The position numbers were made by a program, and so were the translations under genes. Under the pieces are notes generated by a model. The model searched no databases. It had not been told where the DNA came from and saw only the letters and a list, made by a program, of their open reading frames with translations. Positions 40,142 to 49,254 of a DNA stretch of 64,000 bases are shown here, in pieces. The stretch comes from Limnohabitans planktonicus II-D5 (GTDB lineage: Bacteria; Pseudomonadota; Gammaproteobacteria; Burkholderiales; Burkholderiaceae_C), in NCBI RefSeq assembly GCF_001270065.2, contig NZ_LFYT02000019.1, positions 1 to 64,000 of the forward strand, given 5' to 3'. Positions within the stretch are counted from its first letter, which is position 1; the number at the start of each line of letters is the position of its first letter.

Positions 40142-41317
40142 TCACAGCAGCGCTGCGTACACCAGGTCGCGGAACAAGGGCCGATAGTAATCCCTTTGGT
40201 TGGGGGCCTGGATCATCAGCATCGCATACATGTCGAGCGCCGGGTCCACAAAGAAGGTGGTGCCCGCAATGCCGCCCCAGTAATACAAACCCACCGAGCC
40301 GGGCACAGGCGACAGGCCTAAGTGGGTGCGCACCGCAAACCCGAGGCCAAAGCCGTGGCCCGGGGGCAGCAGCGTGCCATCGGCCGGGATGCTTCCTAAG
40401 TGGTCGGCGGTCATGAAGTCCACCGTGTGCGGTCCCAGCAGGCGCACGCCGTTCAGCTCACCCCGGTTGCGCAGGCATTGCAAAAAGCGGGTGTAGTCCA
40501 TCGCCGTGGACATGAGTCCACCGCCGCCGCCCTCCATGCCAGGCACTTGGCGGGGCTCCAAAACCTTCATCGGCACGCCGCCATCGGGGTCGTGCGCAAA
40601 GGGCTCGGCAATGCGGTGATGTTGTTCGGGCGGCACGGCAAAACCGGTGTCCACCATGCCCAGCGGGCCAAAGATTTCGGCTTGCAGGAATGCACTCAAG
40701 CCTTGTCCGCTGACCACCTCGACCAGCCTGCCCAGCACATCGGTGGCACGGCTGTAGGCCCACACCGTGCCGGGCTGGAACTGCAGCGGCATGGCCGCCA
40801 GCGTTTGCGAGAACTCTTCGTTGGTCCGTTCGCGTGAGGCGATCTTGGCTTGCGCGTATTGCCGCTGCACGGGCGATGTGCCCAGAAATTCATAGGTCAA
40901 CCCGGCCGTGTGGCGCAGCAGGTCTTGCACGGTGGCGGGGTTGCGCACTGGCTCCAGTCCGTTGGCCGTGGCCACTTGCGGGTTCGCAAACTCGGGCAAC
41001 CAACGGCTGACCGGGTCACTCAAGAGCAATTGGCCGCGCTCGACCAGCATCATCACCGCCACCGAGACGACCGGCTTGGTCATCGAATAGATGCGGAAAA
41101 TGCTGTCGGTTTGCATGGGCGTGCCCGTGGCCGGGTCTTGCTGGCCCACAGCTTCAAACAAAGCGATTTGGCCGCGTCGGGCGATCATGGCCACTGCGCC
41201 CGGCAGCCTGCCGCTGTCCACTTCGCGGCGCAGCACGTCCATCAGCCGCTGCATGCGCTCGGGACACAGGCCCACGTCAGCAGGGTGGGCGTGGGGCAAA
41301 GCGGGGTGATGGGACAT
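40142..41317 (-). CDS. Serine hydrolase of the beta-lactamase/esterase EstB family
   Basis: 391 residues from ATG 41317 (AGGAG at a good distance; the longer ORF start at 41428 has none). Active-site motifs: SxxK as SMTK (IFRIYSMTKPVVSVAVM), YxN-equivalent Tyr in WAYSRATDVLG, and a WGG stretch near the C-terminus (GLYYWGGIAGTTFFVDP). No signal peptide is evident, which favours a cytoplasmic esterase over a true beta-lactamase. Substrate unknown. Confidence 0.87.
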   Translation of the reverse strand: MSHHPALPHAHPADVGLCPERMQRLMDVLRREVDSGRLPGAVAMIARRGQIALFEAVGQQDPATGTPMQTDSIFRIYSMTKPVVSVAVMMLVERGQLLLSDPVSRWLPEFANPQVATANGLEPVRNPATVQDLLRHTAGLTYEFLGTSPVQRQYAQAKIASRERTNEEFSQTLAAMPLQFQPGTVWAYSRATDVLGRLVEVVSGQGLSAFLQAEIFGPLGMVDTGFAVPPEQHHRIAEPFAHDPDGGVPMKVLEPRQVPGMEGGGGGLMSTAMDYTRFLQCLRNRGELNGVRLLGPHTVDFMTADHLGSIPADGTLLPPGHGFGLGFAVRTHLGLSPVPGSVGLYYWGGIAGTTFFVDPALDMYAMLMIQAPNQRDYYRPLFRDLVYAALL

Positions 41318-41462
41318 GGGGCGCTCCTGAAGAAGGGTGTTTTGTACACCAGCCCATGGCGATGAGGTATCACCTAAAGCAACTGAGGCGTCCACAATTG
41401 ACGCATGCACGTTTAAGCGTGTGTCCACCGACTTTGACCTTGCCCGCCTTGATTGATTTCAC

Positions 41463-41871
41463 ATGAACCTGAGTGACTTTGCCGACCTGGACGCGCTGAA
41501 AGCCCGGCTCGATGAACTGCGTCCATTGCCGCCTGCGGCGCTTCGCAATTTGCACGAAAAATTGGTGTTGCGTTGGACCTACCACTCCAACGCCATTGAA
41601 GGCAACACCCTGACCTTGATGGAAACGAAGGTGGTGCTCGAAGGCATCACGGTGGGTGGCAAGTTGCTGCGCGAGCATTTCGAGGCGATCAACCACCGAG
41701 ATGCCATTTCGTATGTGGAAGACGTGGTGCGTCGGGCCGAGCCTTTGAGCGAGTGGCAAATTCGCAATCTGCATCGCTTGGTCCTCAAGCTTATTTCGAG
41801 GCGCTGGACAAAGCCCATGTGACGGGCGATGTGCGTGACTTCATGGTGCTGGTGATCGACAGCGTGCGCTA
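41463..41871 (+). pseudogene. Fic-family protein remnant (central deletion plus frameshift)
   Basis: The ORF 41463-41822 encodes a Fic N-terminal region (WTYHSNAIEGNTLTLMETKVVLEG, with the SNAIEGN motif). After LHRLVLK the frame changes; in the next frame AYFEALDKAHVTGDVRDFMVLVIDSVR matches a Fic C-terminal end and stops at 41871. The catalytic HxFx(D/E)GNGR segment is missing. AMP transfer is therefore impossible. A composite BIME element begins 84 bp downstream, and illegitimate recombination may have caused the deletion. Confidence 0.85.
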
Positions 41872-41954
41872 GGGCTTTGCACCCTATTGGCATGTGTTGA
41901 GTTTGGAGGGGGGATTCGCTTGGCTGTTTGAAGTTATTGACCTCGCGGTGGCCT

Positions 41955-42207
41955 ATTGATCCGGCACGCTGAATTTTGAAATGAGTGAGACATGTCATCT
42001 TGTAGGTCGGTACTCGAAGAGTCCGACGTTTTTCCGCTTCGGCACAGGCCCTATGTCGGGGCTAAAGCCGCCGACCTACCAATGCATCCCCGTAGGTCGG
42101 CACTCGAAGAGTCCGACGTTTGGCCGCTTTGGCACAGACCCATGTCGGGGTCTTTGACCGCCGACCTGCAACATCTTTGAGCATTGAAAACTTCACTGGG
42201 CCGAATC
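41955..42207. repeat. Composite BIME element 1a (two 90-bp units, 253 bp)
   Basis: Left end ATTGATCCGGCAC; right end GGGCCGAATC; the ends pair as an imperfect terminal inverted repeat containing TGAAGTTT-like cores. Between them are two REP units starting at 42002 (type B-like) and 42092 (type A). Each begins GTAGGTCGG and ends with CCGACC. Only one base separates it from element 1b. Confidence 0.85.
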
Positions 42208-42208
42208 C

Positions 42209-42731
42209 ATTGATCCAGCACGCTGAAGTTTGAAATGTGTGAGGCATGTCATCTTGTAGGTCGGCACTCGAAGAGTCCGACGTTTGGACGCTTCGGCACA
42301 GACCCATGTCGGGGTCTTTGACCGCCGACCTGCCAATGCAGCCCCGTAGGTCGGCACTCGAAGAGTCCGACATTTTTCCGCTTCGGCACAGGCCCTATGT
42401 CGGGGCTAAAGCCGCCGACCTACCAATGCATCCCCGTAGGTCGGCACTCGAAGAGTCCGACATTTTTCCGCTTCGGCACAGACCCATGTCGGGGTCTTTG
42501 ACCGCCGACCTACCAATGCAGCCCCGTAGGTTGGCACTCGAAGAGTCCGACATTTTGCCCCTTCGGCACAGGCCCTATGTCGGGGCTAAAGCCGCCGACC
42601 TACCAATGCATCCCCGCAGGTCGGTACTCGAGGAGTCCGACGTTTGGCCGCTTCGGCACAGACCCATGTCGGGGTCTTTGACCGCCGACCTGCAACATCT
42701 TTGAGCATTGAAAACTTCACTGGGCCGAATC
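42209..42731. repeat. Composite BIME element 1b (five 90-bp units, 523 bp)
   Basis: Same ends as element 1a (left ATTGATCCAGCAC). Units start at 42256, 42346, 42436, 42526 and 42616, exactly 90 bp apart, mostly alternating between two types; the unit at 42436 mixes A and B features. Because 90 is a multiple of three, a spurious ORF runs through the array. Confidence 0.9.
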
Positions 42732-42847
42732 AATAGGCTGTTGTTGCAGGCCACTCCAAACTGCCGTGGTTTCAGATTTCAGGTGTTGTCGCTCATGTGT
42801 CATCTTTGAAAACCTTCGTGCTGTGCGAGCGTTGCTAGACTGAATTC

Positions 42848-43207
42848 ATGCGCATTTCAGAACTCTCAGCCAGAACCCAGGTGTCGGTGCATCGCTTGCG
42901 GCGCTACGAGGCGGCAGGCCTGATCGCGAGCCAGCGCTTGCCCAACGGCTACCGCGATTACGACGACAAAACCGTCAAGCACGTCATCTTCATCGCCATG
43001 TCGCGGGAGATGGGGTTCTCGCTGACTTTCATCGCCGAGTATTTGCCGCGCTTCAAAACGGGCAAGTTGTCGGCGCAAGACATGATCGATGCGATCTTGG
43101 TGCGCGTAGCCGAGATTGACCAACTCATGACCGAGCAACAAGCACTTCGCAAAAAACTGATGGACCACATCGGGTGGTTCAAAACCCAAGCCAGGAGAAA
43201 ACCATGA
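42848..43207 (+). CDS. MerR-family transcriptional regulator
   Basis: 119 residues. The N-terminal winged HTH is MRISELSARTQVSVHRLRRYEAAGLIASQRLPNGYRDYDDKTVKHV, followed by a dimerising coiled coil (EIDQLMTEQQALRKKL). No cysteine or metal-binding tail is seen, so it is not a classic metal sensor. Its stop overlaps the thioesterase start (ATGA), so the two are co-expressed and the regulator probably controls its own operon. Confidence 0.9.
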   Translation: MRISELSARTQVSVHRLRRYEAAGLIASQRLPNGYRDYDDKTVKHVIFIAMSREMGFSLTFIAEYLPRFKTGKLSAQDMIDAILVRVAEIDQLMTEQQALRKKLMDHIGWFKTQARRKP

Positions 43208-43611
43208 GCCCACTTGAGATGCTGAAAAAAATCAACGCCATGGCCGAATTCAATCGGTGGTGTGGCATCGAAGTGACGGTGGCTGAACCCGGCTTTGTGG
43301 AAATCCAGATGCCCTGGCGTGCAGAGGTGGGGCAGTATTCAGGCTTCTTGCATGCGGGCTTGATCGGCACCCTGATCGACACCGCGTGCGGTTTCGCAGC
43401 GGGCACCGTGGCGGGGCCGAATTTGTTGGCCGCCAACTTTTCGGTCAACTGCTTGCGCCCCGCCGTGGGTCAAAAGTTCATTGCCCGGGCACGGGTGGTC
43501 AAGCCGGGAAAAGCTCAGGTGTTCACCAGCTGCGATTTGTTTGCTGTGGACGCCGAGGGCGAAAAACTGGTGGCCAATGGTCAGACCTTGCTCACTGTGA
43601 TCGCCGCGTGA
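43204..43611 (+). CDS. PaaI-family hotdog thioesterase
   Basis: 135 residues from ATG 43204 (AGGAGA 8 bp upstream). Hotdog-fold motif GFLHAGLIGTLIDTACGFAA and LAANFSVNCLRPAVGQKF are typical of PaaI/YiiD acyl-CoA thioesterases. It probably hydrolyses a short or aromatic acyl-CoA. It is coupled by a 4-bp overlap to the MerR gene. Confidence 0.88.
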   Translation: MSPLEMLKKINAMAEFNRWCGIEVTVAEPGFVEIQMPWRAEVGQYSGFLHAGLIGTLIDTACGFAAGTVAGPNLLAANFSVNCLRPAVGQKFIARARVVKPGKAQVFTSCDLFAVDAEGEKLVANGQTLLTVIAA

Positions 43612-43673
43612 CCTACGCAACGTGGCGAATGTACTTCAGTGATCTTTTCAGTTGGTGGTTAAAAAGTTACAAT

Positions 43674-43697
43674 ACTTGTCCAATATGTTGAACAAGT
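43674..43697. promoter_or_regulatory. 24-bp near-perfect palindrome upstream of yefM-type gene
   Basis: Arms ACTTGT (43674-43679) and ACAAGT (43692-43697), with inner CAA/TTG and one mismatch pair, ending 7 bp before the antitoxin ATG. The position fits the autoregulatory operator of Phd/YefM antitoxins, which bind such palindromes with their N-terminal domain. Confidence 0.65.
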
Positions 43698-43704
43698 TAA
43701 AGCC

Positions 43705-43959
43705 ATGCGAATCATCAGTTATTCCGAAGCGCGTAACGGGCTGAAGTCAGTCCTGGATGGCGTGGAAGACGACGCCGACATCACCATCATCACCCGCCGA
43801 GATGGCGGTGATGCTGTGGTCATGTCCATGGCGCACTACCAGAGCATGGCCGAAACCTTGTACCTGCTCTCCAGCCCCGCCAATGCCGCGCACTTGGCGG
43901 CATCGATTGCCGAACACAAAGCCGGCAAAGCCAAGCGCCGTGAACTGATCACCCCATGA
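43705..43959 (+). CDS. YefM/Phd-type antitoxin
   Basis: 84 residues. The N-terminal Phd/YefM fold is MRIISYSEARNGLKSVLDGVEDDADITIITRRDGGDAVVMSMAHYQSM; the C-terminal tail is disordered and charged (EHKAGKAKRRELITP) and would wrap the toxin. It overlaps the toxin start by 4 bp (ATGA) and has a palindromic operator just upstream. Confidence 0.93.
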   Translation: MRIISYSEARNGLKSVLDGVEDDADITIITRRDGGDAVVMSMAHYQSMAETLYLLSSPANAAHLAASIAEHKAGKAKRRELITP

Positions 43960-44219
43960 GCCGGGGAATTGCGTTCACCTCGCATGCCTGGGCCGATTAT
44001 TTGCATTGGCAGGGCCAGGACAAAAAAACGCTCAAGCGCATCAACTTGCTGATCGACGCTGCTCGGCGTGACCCGTTTGACGGCATTGGCAAGCCCGAGC
44101 CGCTGCTGGGCAACTTGTCTGGCTACTGGTCACGGCGCATCGACGACGTGCATCGCCTAGTCTACGCCGTGGACGATGCGGAATTGACGGTGATCGCCTG
44201 TCGGGGGCATTACCAATAA
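43956..44219 (+). CDS. YoeB-type toxin (Txe/YoeB mRNA interferase)
   Basis: 87 residues of RelE/YoeB fold (WADYLHWQGQDKKTLKRINLLI). The family's catalytic positions appear intact: Glu in GKPEPL, Arg in SRRIDDVHRLVY, and the C-terminal GHY. It cleaves mRNA on the ribosome when free of the antitoxin. It converges with the P450 gene, with only 5 bp between stops. Confidence 0.93.
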   Translation: MSRGIAFTSHAWADYLHWQGQDKKTLKRINLLIDAARRDPFDGIGKPEPLLGNLSGYWSRRIDDVHRLVYAVDDAELTVIACRGHYQ

Positions 44220-44224
44220 GCGGT

Positions 44225-45640
44225 TCAACCGCCCTGCGTGGGTGCAATGGCGGCTCTTTGATGCAGTCGCAGTCGGATCGCTTGCGCAGGCCGCAAGGTC
44301 ACGGCGAGATCGCCCTCGGGCCAGGCTGCGCCCTCAGGCCACGCCAAACTGAAACGCTGCATCAGCATGGCCCCGATCAGGCCCATTTCGAGCATGGCAA
44401 AGTGCTGCGCAATGCAGACTCGGGGGCCGGTGCCAAAGGGCATCCACGCACCGCGCGGGATGTCGGGTGCGCCGGGCAAAAAGCGCTCTGGCTTGAATGC
44501 GTCGGGTGATTCGAACCAGCGTGGATCGCGTTGAATCACGTAAGGGGTGAAAGCGATCAACTGACCTTTGGGCAATGTCCATGGCCCGACCTTCACATCT
44601 TTGATGGCGCGTCGGGTCATCAAGACCGCTGCGGGTGGGTAAAGGCGCATGGCTTCTTTGAGGCTGGCTTGCAGCCACGGCAGTTGCTGCAAAGTCGCGG
44701 GCGTTGGGGTTTCGCCTTGGAGCACCGCGTCGATTTCGGCGTGGATGCGCTGGGCCACGTCGGGGTGGCTTGCCACCAGTCCGCTCCACCAGGTCATGGC
44801 GGTGGCCGTGGTTTCATGACCGGCCTGAAACATCACCATGGTCTGGTCGTGCAGCTCTTGCGCACTCAGACCTTGGTCTGGGTGCTCGGGGTCGCGGGCT
44901 TGTCTCAGCATGGTCAACAGGTCTTCGCTTTCTTGCTGTTGCGCTGCTGACTGGGCCTGAATGTGCTGCTGTATCACGCGGTCCAGCGTTTGTTTGGCAT
45001 GGCGCACTTGACGCACAGAAGGCAGGGGCATCCAATGCGGCCATGAAAACGGCTTGAACATCTCCTCGATGCCCGAATGGCTCAAGGTTTGGATGGCCTC
45101 GGCGATGGGGCGGGCATCGGTGACCTGGTGCGCGCCGAACAGCGCCCGCAAAATCACATCGAGCGTCATGGTGGTCATGAGCGCATCCATGTCCACGCTT
45201 TGCTCTGCCGGGCGTTGGGCCAGGTTGGCCAGCGCATCTTGCGCTGCGGACGTCATCAACGCGGCGTAACCTGTCACCCGCTTGGGGGTGAAGCCCGGCT
45301 GCAGCATGCGGCGCTGGCGCTGCCATGAGGCGCCTTCGGTCACCAGCACGCTTTGCCCCATGGCGACACTGAAGATTTCGGTCGCGCGTTCCCAACGGAT
45401 CAGCGCATCGGCTTGGTCGACCAACACTTCGCGCACCCAGTCAGGATGAAAGACGTGGACGATGTGCTCGTTCAAGACTTGCACATGCGCGATGTCTGGG
45501 TGCTGGCTTTGCAAGCGCCCGACAAACCCCAAATAGTCGGCTCGCATGGTGCGCAGGTGGTTCAAACCCCACAAGCGGCCAGCCGGGCCTGAGGGGATGG
45601 TTTGCATGGGGTGTGTGGGTGATGAGTATGTGGTGTCCAT
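44225..45640 (-). CDS. Cytochrome P450
   Basis: 471 residues from ATG 45640; ATG 45607 is an alternative, and the longer frame to 45853 lacks family similarity. Signature motifs: I-helix AGHETTATAM (oxygen activation), K-helix ExxR as EAMRLYPP, and heme-binding loop FGTGPRVCIAQHFAMLEM with the axial Cys. No membrane anchor is evident, so it is a soluble bacterial P450. Substrate unknown, and no ferredoxin or reductase gene is adjacent. It diverges from an AraC-type regulator with about 100 bp between starts, so that regulator probably controls it. Confidence 0.92.
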   Translation of the reverse strand: MDTTYSSPTHPMQTIPSGPAGRLWGLNHLRTMRADYLGFVGRLQSQHPDIAHVQVLNEHIVHVFHPDWVREVLVDQADALIRWERATEIFSVAMGQSVLVTEGASWQRQRRMLQPGFTPKRVTGYAALMTSAAQDALANLAQRPAEQSVDMDALMTTMTLDVILRALFGAHQVTDARPIAEAIQTLSHSGIEEMFKPFSWPHWMPLPSVRQVRHAKQTLDRVIQQHIQAQSAAQQQESEDLLTMLRQARDPEHPDQGLSAQELHDQTMVMFQAGHETTATAMTWWSGLVASHPDVAQRIHAEIDAVLQGETPTPATLQQLPWLQASLKEAMRLYPPAAVLMTRRAIKDVKVGPWTLPKGQLIAFTPYVIQRDPRWFESPDAFKPERFLPGAPDIPRGAWMPFGTGPRVCIAQHFAMLEMGLIGAMLMQRFSLAWPEGAAWPEGDLAVTLRPAQAIRLRLHQRAAIAPTQGG

Positions 45641-45739
45641 GGCCTGATCTTGCGGGGTCACTGGCTGGCCGTCTTGAATCGAATCGACACCTTGGGGGTA
45701 ATGGTTTGTGTTGAATGATGGCTTACCTATACTTTGCTC

Positions 45740-46681
45740 ATGTCCAGCGATACCCTTGCCCCCAACTTTGCACCCGTCCAAACTTGGCTGCCGCCATGGG
45801 GCCTGAGTGCTTGTGTGCGTGCGGCGATAGCCCGCAGCGCGGTGGGTTTGCATGCGTCACAGCGCTGGGGGCACTACCCTGCCGGCCCGATCTGCTCGAT
45901 CGCTTGCTTGTTCGAGGGCTCGGCCGAAGCGTTGGATGCTGGCGCGACTTTTGACCCGCAGGCCACTCGCCAAAGTCTGCCTGCGATGACGGTGACAGGC
46001 CCACACAGTTCGCCCCGCAGCGTTTTGTACGGGCCCCAAGCGGATGGCGTGATGGTCCTTTTCTATCCGGATGCCTGGTGGGCGCTCACGGGGGTGTCGC
46101 CACAGGATTTGACCAACCAAATCGTCGATGCGCACAGTGTCTTGCCTGCGGCCTTGCTCGCGGCGTGCGAGCGCATGCGCAAGGGTGGCCATGCCAATAC
46201 CCGTGTGAAGACTTTTTTTGAAGATTTGCTGCCTCTGTGGGATGAAAGGGACGTGGACCGATTCACGCCAACAGGGCCGCAGCGCAACTGGGCGCAAGCG
46301 TTCGCCCCGTGGATGGAGTCTTTGGCCTTGCGTGCCGCCGCCACCGGCTGGGGGCGCAGCTTGCGTCAGTCCGAGCGCCGTATCAAACAGTGGACGGGCT
46401 GGTCCTTGCGCAAGTTGCAAGGCTCCGTCAGGGGTGAGGCTGCATTTTTTGCGGTGATGGAGGCCATGCTCGAAGACCGTGTGGACTGGGCGCAGATCGC
46501 TTTGGACAACGGGTTTTCAGACCAAAGCCATTTCATCCGCGAGACCCGCCGCATCACCGGCTTCAGCCCCGAAGCATTGCGTCATGGCTTCAACACCGAT
46601 GAGGCGTTTTGGGTCTATCGGGCATGGGCGCAGTTGGCGGGGTATGAGGTGCCAGCGCCTGCGGCGCTGGTTGATTATTGA
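45740..46681 (+). CDS. AraC-type helix-turn-helix regulator
   Basis: 313 residues from ATG 45740 (TTG 45734 is possible). The C-terminal 100 or so residues have the AraC double HTH: SLRQSERRIKQWTGWSLRKL and WAQIALDNGFSDQSHFIRETRRITGFSPEALRHG. The N-terminal domain is a ligand-sensing region of unclear fold. It is divergent from the P450 gene. Its stop TGA lies inside the left terminus of composite BIME element 2. Confidence 0.88.
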   Translation: MSSDTLAPNFAPVQTWLPPWGLSACVRAAIARSAVGLHASQRWGHYPAGPICSIACLFEGSAEALDAGATFDPQATRQSLPAMTVTGPHSSPRSVLYGPQADGVMVLFYPDAWWALTGVSPQDLTNQIVDAHSVLPAALLAACERMRKGGHANTRVKTFFEDLLPLWDERDVDRFTPTGPQRNWAQAFAPWMESLALRAAATGWGRSLRQSERRIKQWTGWSLRKLQGSVRGEAAFFAVMEAMLEDRVDWAQIALDNGFSDQSHFIRETRRITGFSPEALRHGFNTDEAFWVYRAWAQLAGYEVPAPAALVDY

Positions 46682-47558
46682 TCCGGCACCCTGAAGTTTG
46701 AAATGTGTGAGGCATGTCATCTTGTAGGTCGGTACTCGAAGAGTCCGACGTTTGGCCGCTTCGGCACAGACCCATGTCGGGGTCTTTGACCGCCGACCTG
46801 CCAATGCAGCCCCGTAGGTCGGCACTCGAAGAGTCCGACATTTTTCCGCTTCGGCACAGGCCCTATGTCGGGGCTAAAGCCGCCGACCTACCAATGCATC
46901 CCCGCAGGTCGGCACTCGAAGAGTCCGACGTTTGGCCGCTTCGGCACAGACCCATGTCGGGGTCTTTGACCGCCGACCTGCCAATGCAGCCCCGTAGGTC
47001 GGCACTCGAAGAGTCCGACATTTTTCCGCTTCGGCACAGGCCCTATGTCGGGGCTAAAGCCGCCGACCTACCAATGCATCCCCGCAGGTCGGCACTCGAA
47101 GAGTCCGACGTTTGGCCGCTTCGGCACAGACCCATGTCGGGGTCTTTGACCGCCGGCCTGCCAATGCAGCCCCGTAGGTCGGTACTCGAAGAATCCGACA
47201 TTTTTCCGCTTCGGCACAGGCCCTATGTCGGGGCTAAAGCCGCCGACCTACCAATGCAGCCCCGTAGGTTGGCACTCGAAGAGTCCGACGTTTGGCCGCT
47301 TCGGCACAGACCCATGTCGGGGTCTTTGACCGCCGACCTGCCAATGCAGCCCCGTAGGTTGGCACTCGAAGAGTCCGACATTTTTCCGCTTCGGCACAGG
47401 CCCTATGTCGGGGCTAAAGCCGCCGACCTACCAATGCATCCCCGCAGGTCGGTACTCGAAGAGTCCGACGTTTGGCCGCTTTGGCACAGACCCATGTCGG
47501 GGTCTTCGACCGACGACCTGCAAGATCTTTGAGCATTGAAACTTCACAGGGCTGAATC
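46677..47558. repeat. Composite BIME element 2 (nine 90-bp units, 882 bp)
   Basis: Units start at 46724, 46814, 46904, 46994, 47084, 47174, 47264, 47354 and 47444, strictly alternating A and B types. Left end ATTGATCCGGCAC and right end GGGCTGAATC match the other elements. The length is within 1 bp of that predicted by 253 + 90 per extra unit. It lies between the converging AraC and CYTH genes, flush with both stop codons. Confidence 0.92.
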
Positions 47559-47559
47559 T

Positions 47560-48171
47560 TCAGGCCCGCCGCCAAAGCGCCATCCCCCTTTGTGCCTTGC
47601 TGGTGTCGCTGGGTGCAAGTGTCACGGGGCCTTGCGGTGTCTGGCGCAGCACTTTGGCCAGCGCCATCAAAGCGGATTCGGGGCCACTCAGCAGTTCCAG
47701 TTCCAGCTCCAGCAGGGGCTCGCTCAGGGCAGTGCCGGGCACATGGATGCGGCCTTGATCGAGGGCGACTTCGATGCGCGCGTCATCATGCGTGATGACC
47801 CAGCGCTGGCGTTCAAAGTCGGTGCAAAACAGGGCCTTCAATGAAGGGCGCAGCGCCATTAGCTCGGCGGCCAAGGTGACGTCATCCACCAGTGTGTCGA
47901 ACTGCAAGGCACCCGGGCTGGTGGGGCCTTCCCACTCTTGCCTGCGTGACAGGCCATTTTCGCTTTGCCCCGCCGTTTTCACCGTCAGCAGCCACTGCGT
48001 GCCCGTCAGCCTTTCGCGCACGGCCATGCGGCGCTCTTGCAGTTTCAAATCCGGTGTGTCGAAGTAGGTGTTGAGCAGCCGTTGTTTGCTGCCACGGTTT
48101 GCCAACAAAGGGTGTAGCAGCAGGCGGGGCAGCTCTTGTGGGGTGAGGGAGAGTTTGAGTTCGGTTTCCAT
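47560..48171 (-). CDS. CYTH-domain triphosphatase
   Basis: 203 residues. The ExExK motif at the very start (METELKL) and the tunnel-fold features (LNTYFDTPDLKLQERRMAVRERL, WLLTVKT) identify the CYTH superfamily, which covers inorganic triphosphatase, thiamine triphosphatase and class-IV adenylyl cyclase. Without a CHAD domain, inorganic triphosphatase activity is the best guess. The stop codon is 1 bp from BIME element 2. Confidence 0.9.
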   Translation of the reverse strand: METELKLSLTPQELPRLLLHPLLANRGSKQRLLNTYFDTPDLKLQERRMAVRERLTGTQWLLTVKTAGQSENGLSRRQEWEGPTSPGALQFDTLVDDVTLAAELMALRPSLKALFCTDFERQRWVITHDDARIEVALDQGRIHVPGTALSEPLLELELELLSGPESALMALAKVLRQTPQGPVTLAPSDTSKAQRGMALWRRA

Positions 48172-48268
48172 GACAGCGGACGGGGTTGGGCGGTTCAGGG
48201 CAAACAGTGACCGCCAAATGCCGTATTTGAGCAGGGTCTGAATTTGGAAGATCAGCAGGTTGAGTGTG

Positions 48269-49234
48269 TCAACGCACAGGTTTGACCCGCACGCCCCCCA
48301 ACACGCCCAGGATCAGCAACGCAATGCCTGTCAGCGTCAAGGGTTCAGGCCACTGACCTCGCAGCCAGAAGGTGTAGCTCATGGCGGCGAGGGTTTCGAA
48401 CACAATCAGTTGGCCCGCCAAGGCTGTGGGCAGGCGTTGGCTGGCGGCGTTCCAGCACAGGGTGCCCAGCCACGAGGCAAACAGCGCGATGGCCATCATG
48501 AGCCCGATGAATTCGAGGGGGCGTGGTCCCAGGGGCATGGGCAGTGGGTTGTGCGTGGCGCTGCTCCACAGCCAGAACGCGGCGTAGCCCAGCAAGGCCA
48601 GGGGCAGCGTGGCCAGGCCTTGCGCGGTGGCCCATACGCGCGGGTTGCGGTCGGGGTGGCCGCGCAGCCAGTCGGCGTTTTTGAGGGGGTACCAGGTCCA
48701 ACAGACCATCGCGCCCACGGCCAGCACCGCACCGGTGATGTAGCGGCCGGTGTCTGCCTGCGGGTTTTGCAGCAGGGCCGTCCACTCCACATGGTTGACA
48801 CAGGCGATGCCCAGCAAAATCAGTGCCAAAGGCGGAGCCAGTTTGAGCCACGGAAAGCGCCCGTCGCGCTGGTGGTTGAGCAAATTGGCCGCGACTGCAA
48901 TCACGACTGGCAACGTTCCGATGATCATCGTGGGCAGTGCGCCGCCCGCACGCTGGATGGCGCTGGACAGCAACAGGTAATACAGCACGTTGCCAATGGC
49001 TGCCAGTTTGAGCGCAGTTAGCCAGTCTGCACGGGACAGGCGCTTGATTTCAGAGCGGTCCACAAAGGCCAGGGGCAGCGCGATCAGACCAAAGGCCAGG
49101 TAGCGGCCAAAGGTGTGCAGCATGCCGGGGTACTCGGGCAGCATGAGCGGGGCGACAAACACCAGGCCCCACATCATGCCGGCGGCCAAAGAAAAGAAGA
49201 TGCCGCCCCATAGGGCGTTGGCGTTGTTAGGCAT
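48269..49234 (-). CDS. EamA-type (DMT superfamily) membrane transporter
   Basis: 321 residues from ATG 49234 (MPNNANALWGGIFFSLAAGMMWG); the longer frame to 49453 would add non-membrane residues that overlap the next gene. About ten hydrophobic segments form two EamA halves, e.g. FGRYLAFGLIALPLAFV, LPTMIIGTLPVVIAVAANLL, YITGAVLAVGAMVCWTWYPL and LTLTGIALLILGVLGGVRV. Exporter of a small metabolite, substrate unknown. Confidence 0.85.
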   Translation of the reverse strand: MPNNANALWGGIFFSLAAGMMWGLVFVAPLMLPEYPGMLHTFGRYLAFGLIALPLAFVDRSEIKRLSRADWLTALKLAAIGNVLYYLLLSSAIQRAGGALPTMIIGTLPVVIAVAANLLNHQRDGRFPWLKLAPPLALILLGIACVNHVEWTALLQNPQADTGRYITGAVLAVGAMVCWTWYPLKNADWLRGHPDRNPRVWATAQGLATLPLALLGYAAFWLWSSATHNPLPMPLGPRPLEFIGLMMAIALFASWLGTLCWNAASQRLPTALAGQLIVFETLAAMSYTFWLRGQWPEPLTLTGIALLILGVLGGVRVKPVR

Positions 49235-49254
49235 GTCTTGAACGAGAGAAGGGG

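Noticed and set aside
40142-41317. Antibiotic-resistance beta-lactamase
   Set aside because: SMTK and YSR motifs and the missing signal peptide fit EstB-like esterases; nothing specific to resistance enzymes is visible.
41999-47530. CRISPR array
   Set aside because: There are no unique spacers: the whole 90-bp unit repeats, in two alternating types, with REP hairpins and GTAG tails, and no cas genes are near.
42246-47532. Open frames through the 90-bp arrays (42246-42704 and 46714-47532), both starting MSSCRS
   Set aside because: The unit length is a multiple of three, so one open unit stays open; A/B differences are compensatory in stems rather than synonymous, and both ORFs are bounded by element ends. 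Not genes.
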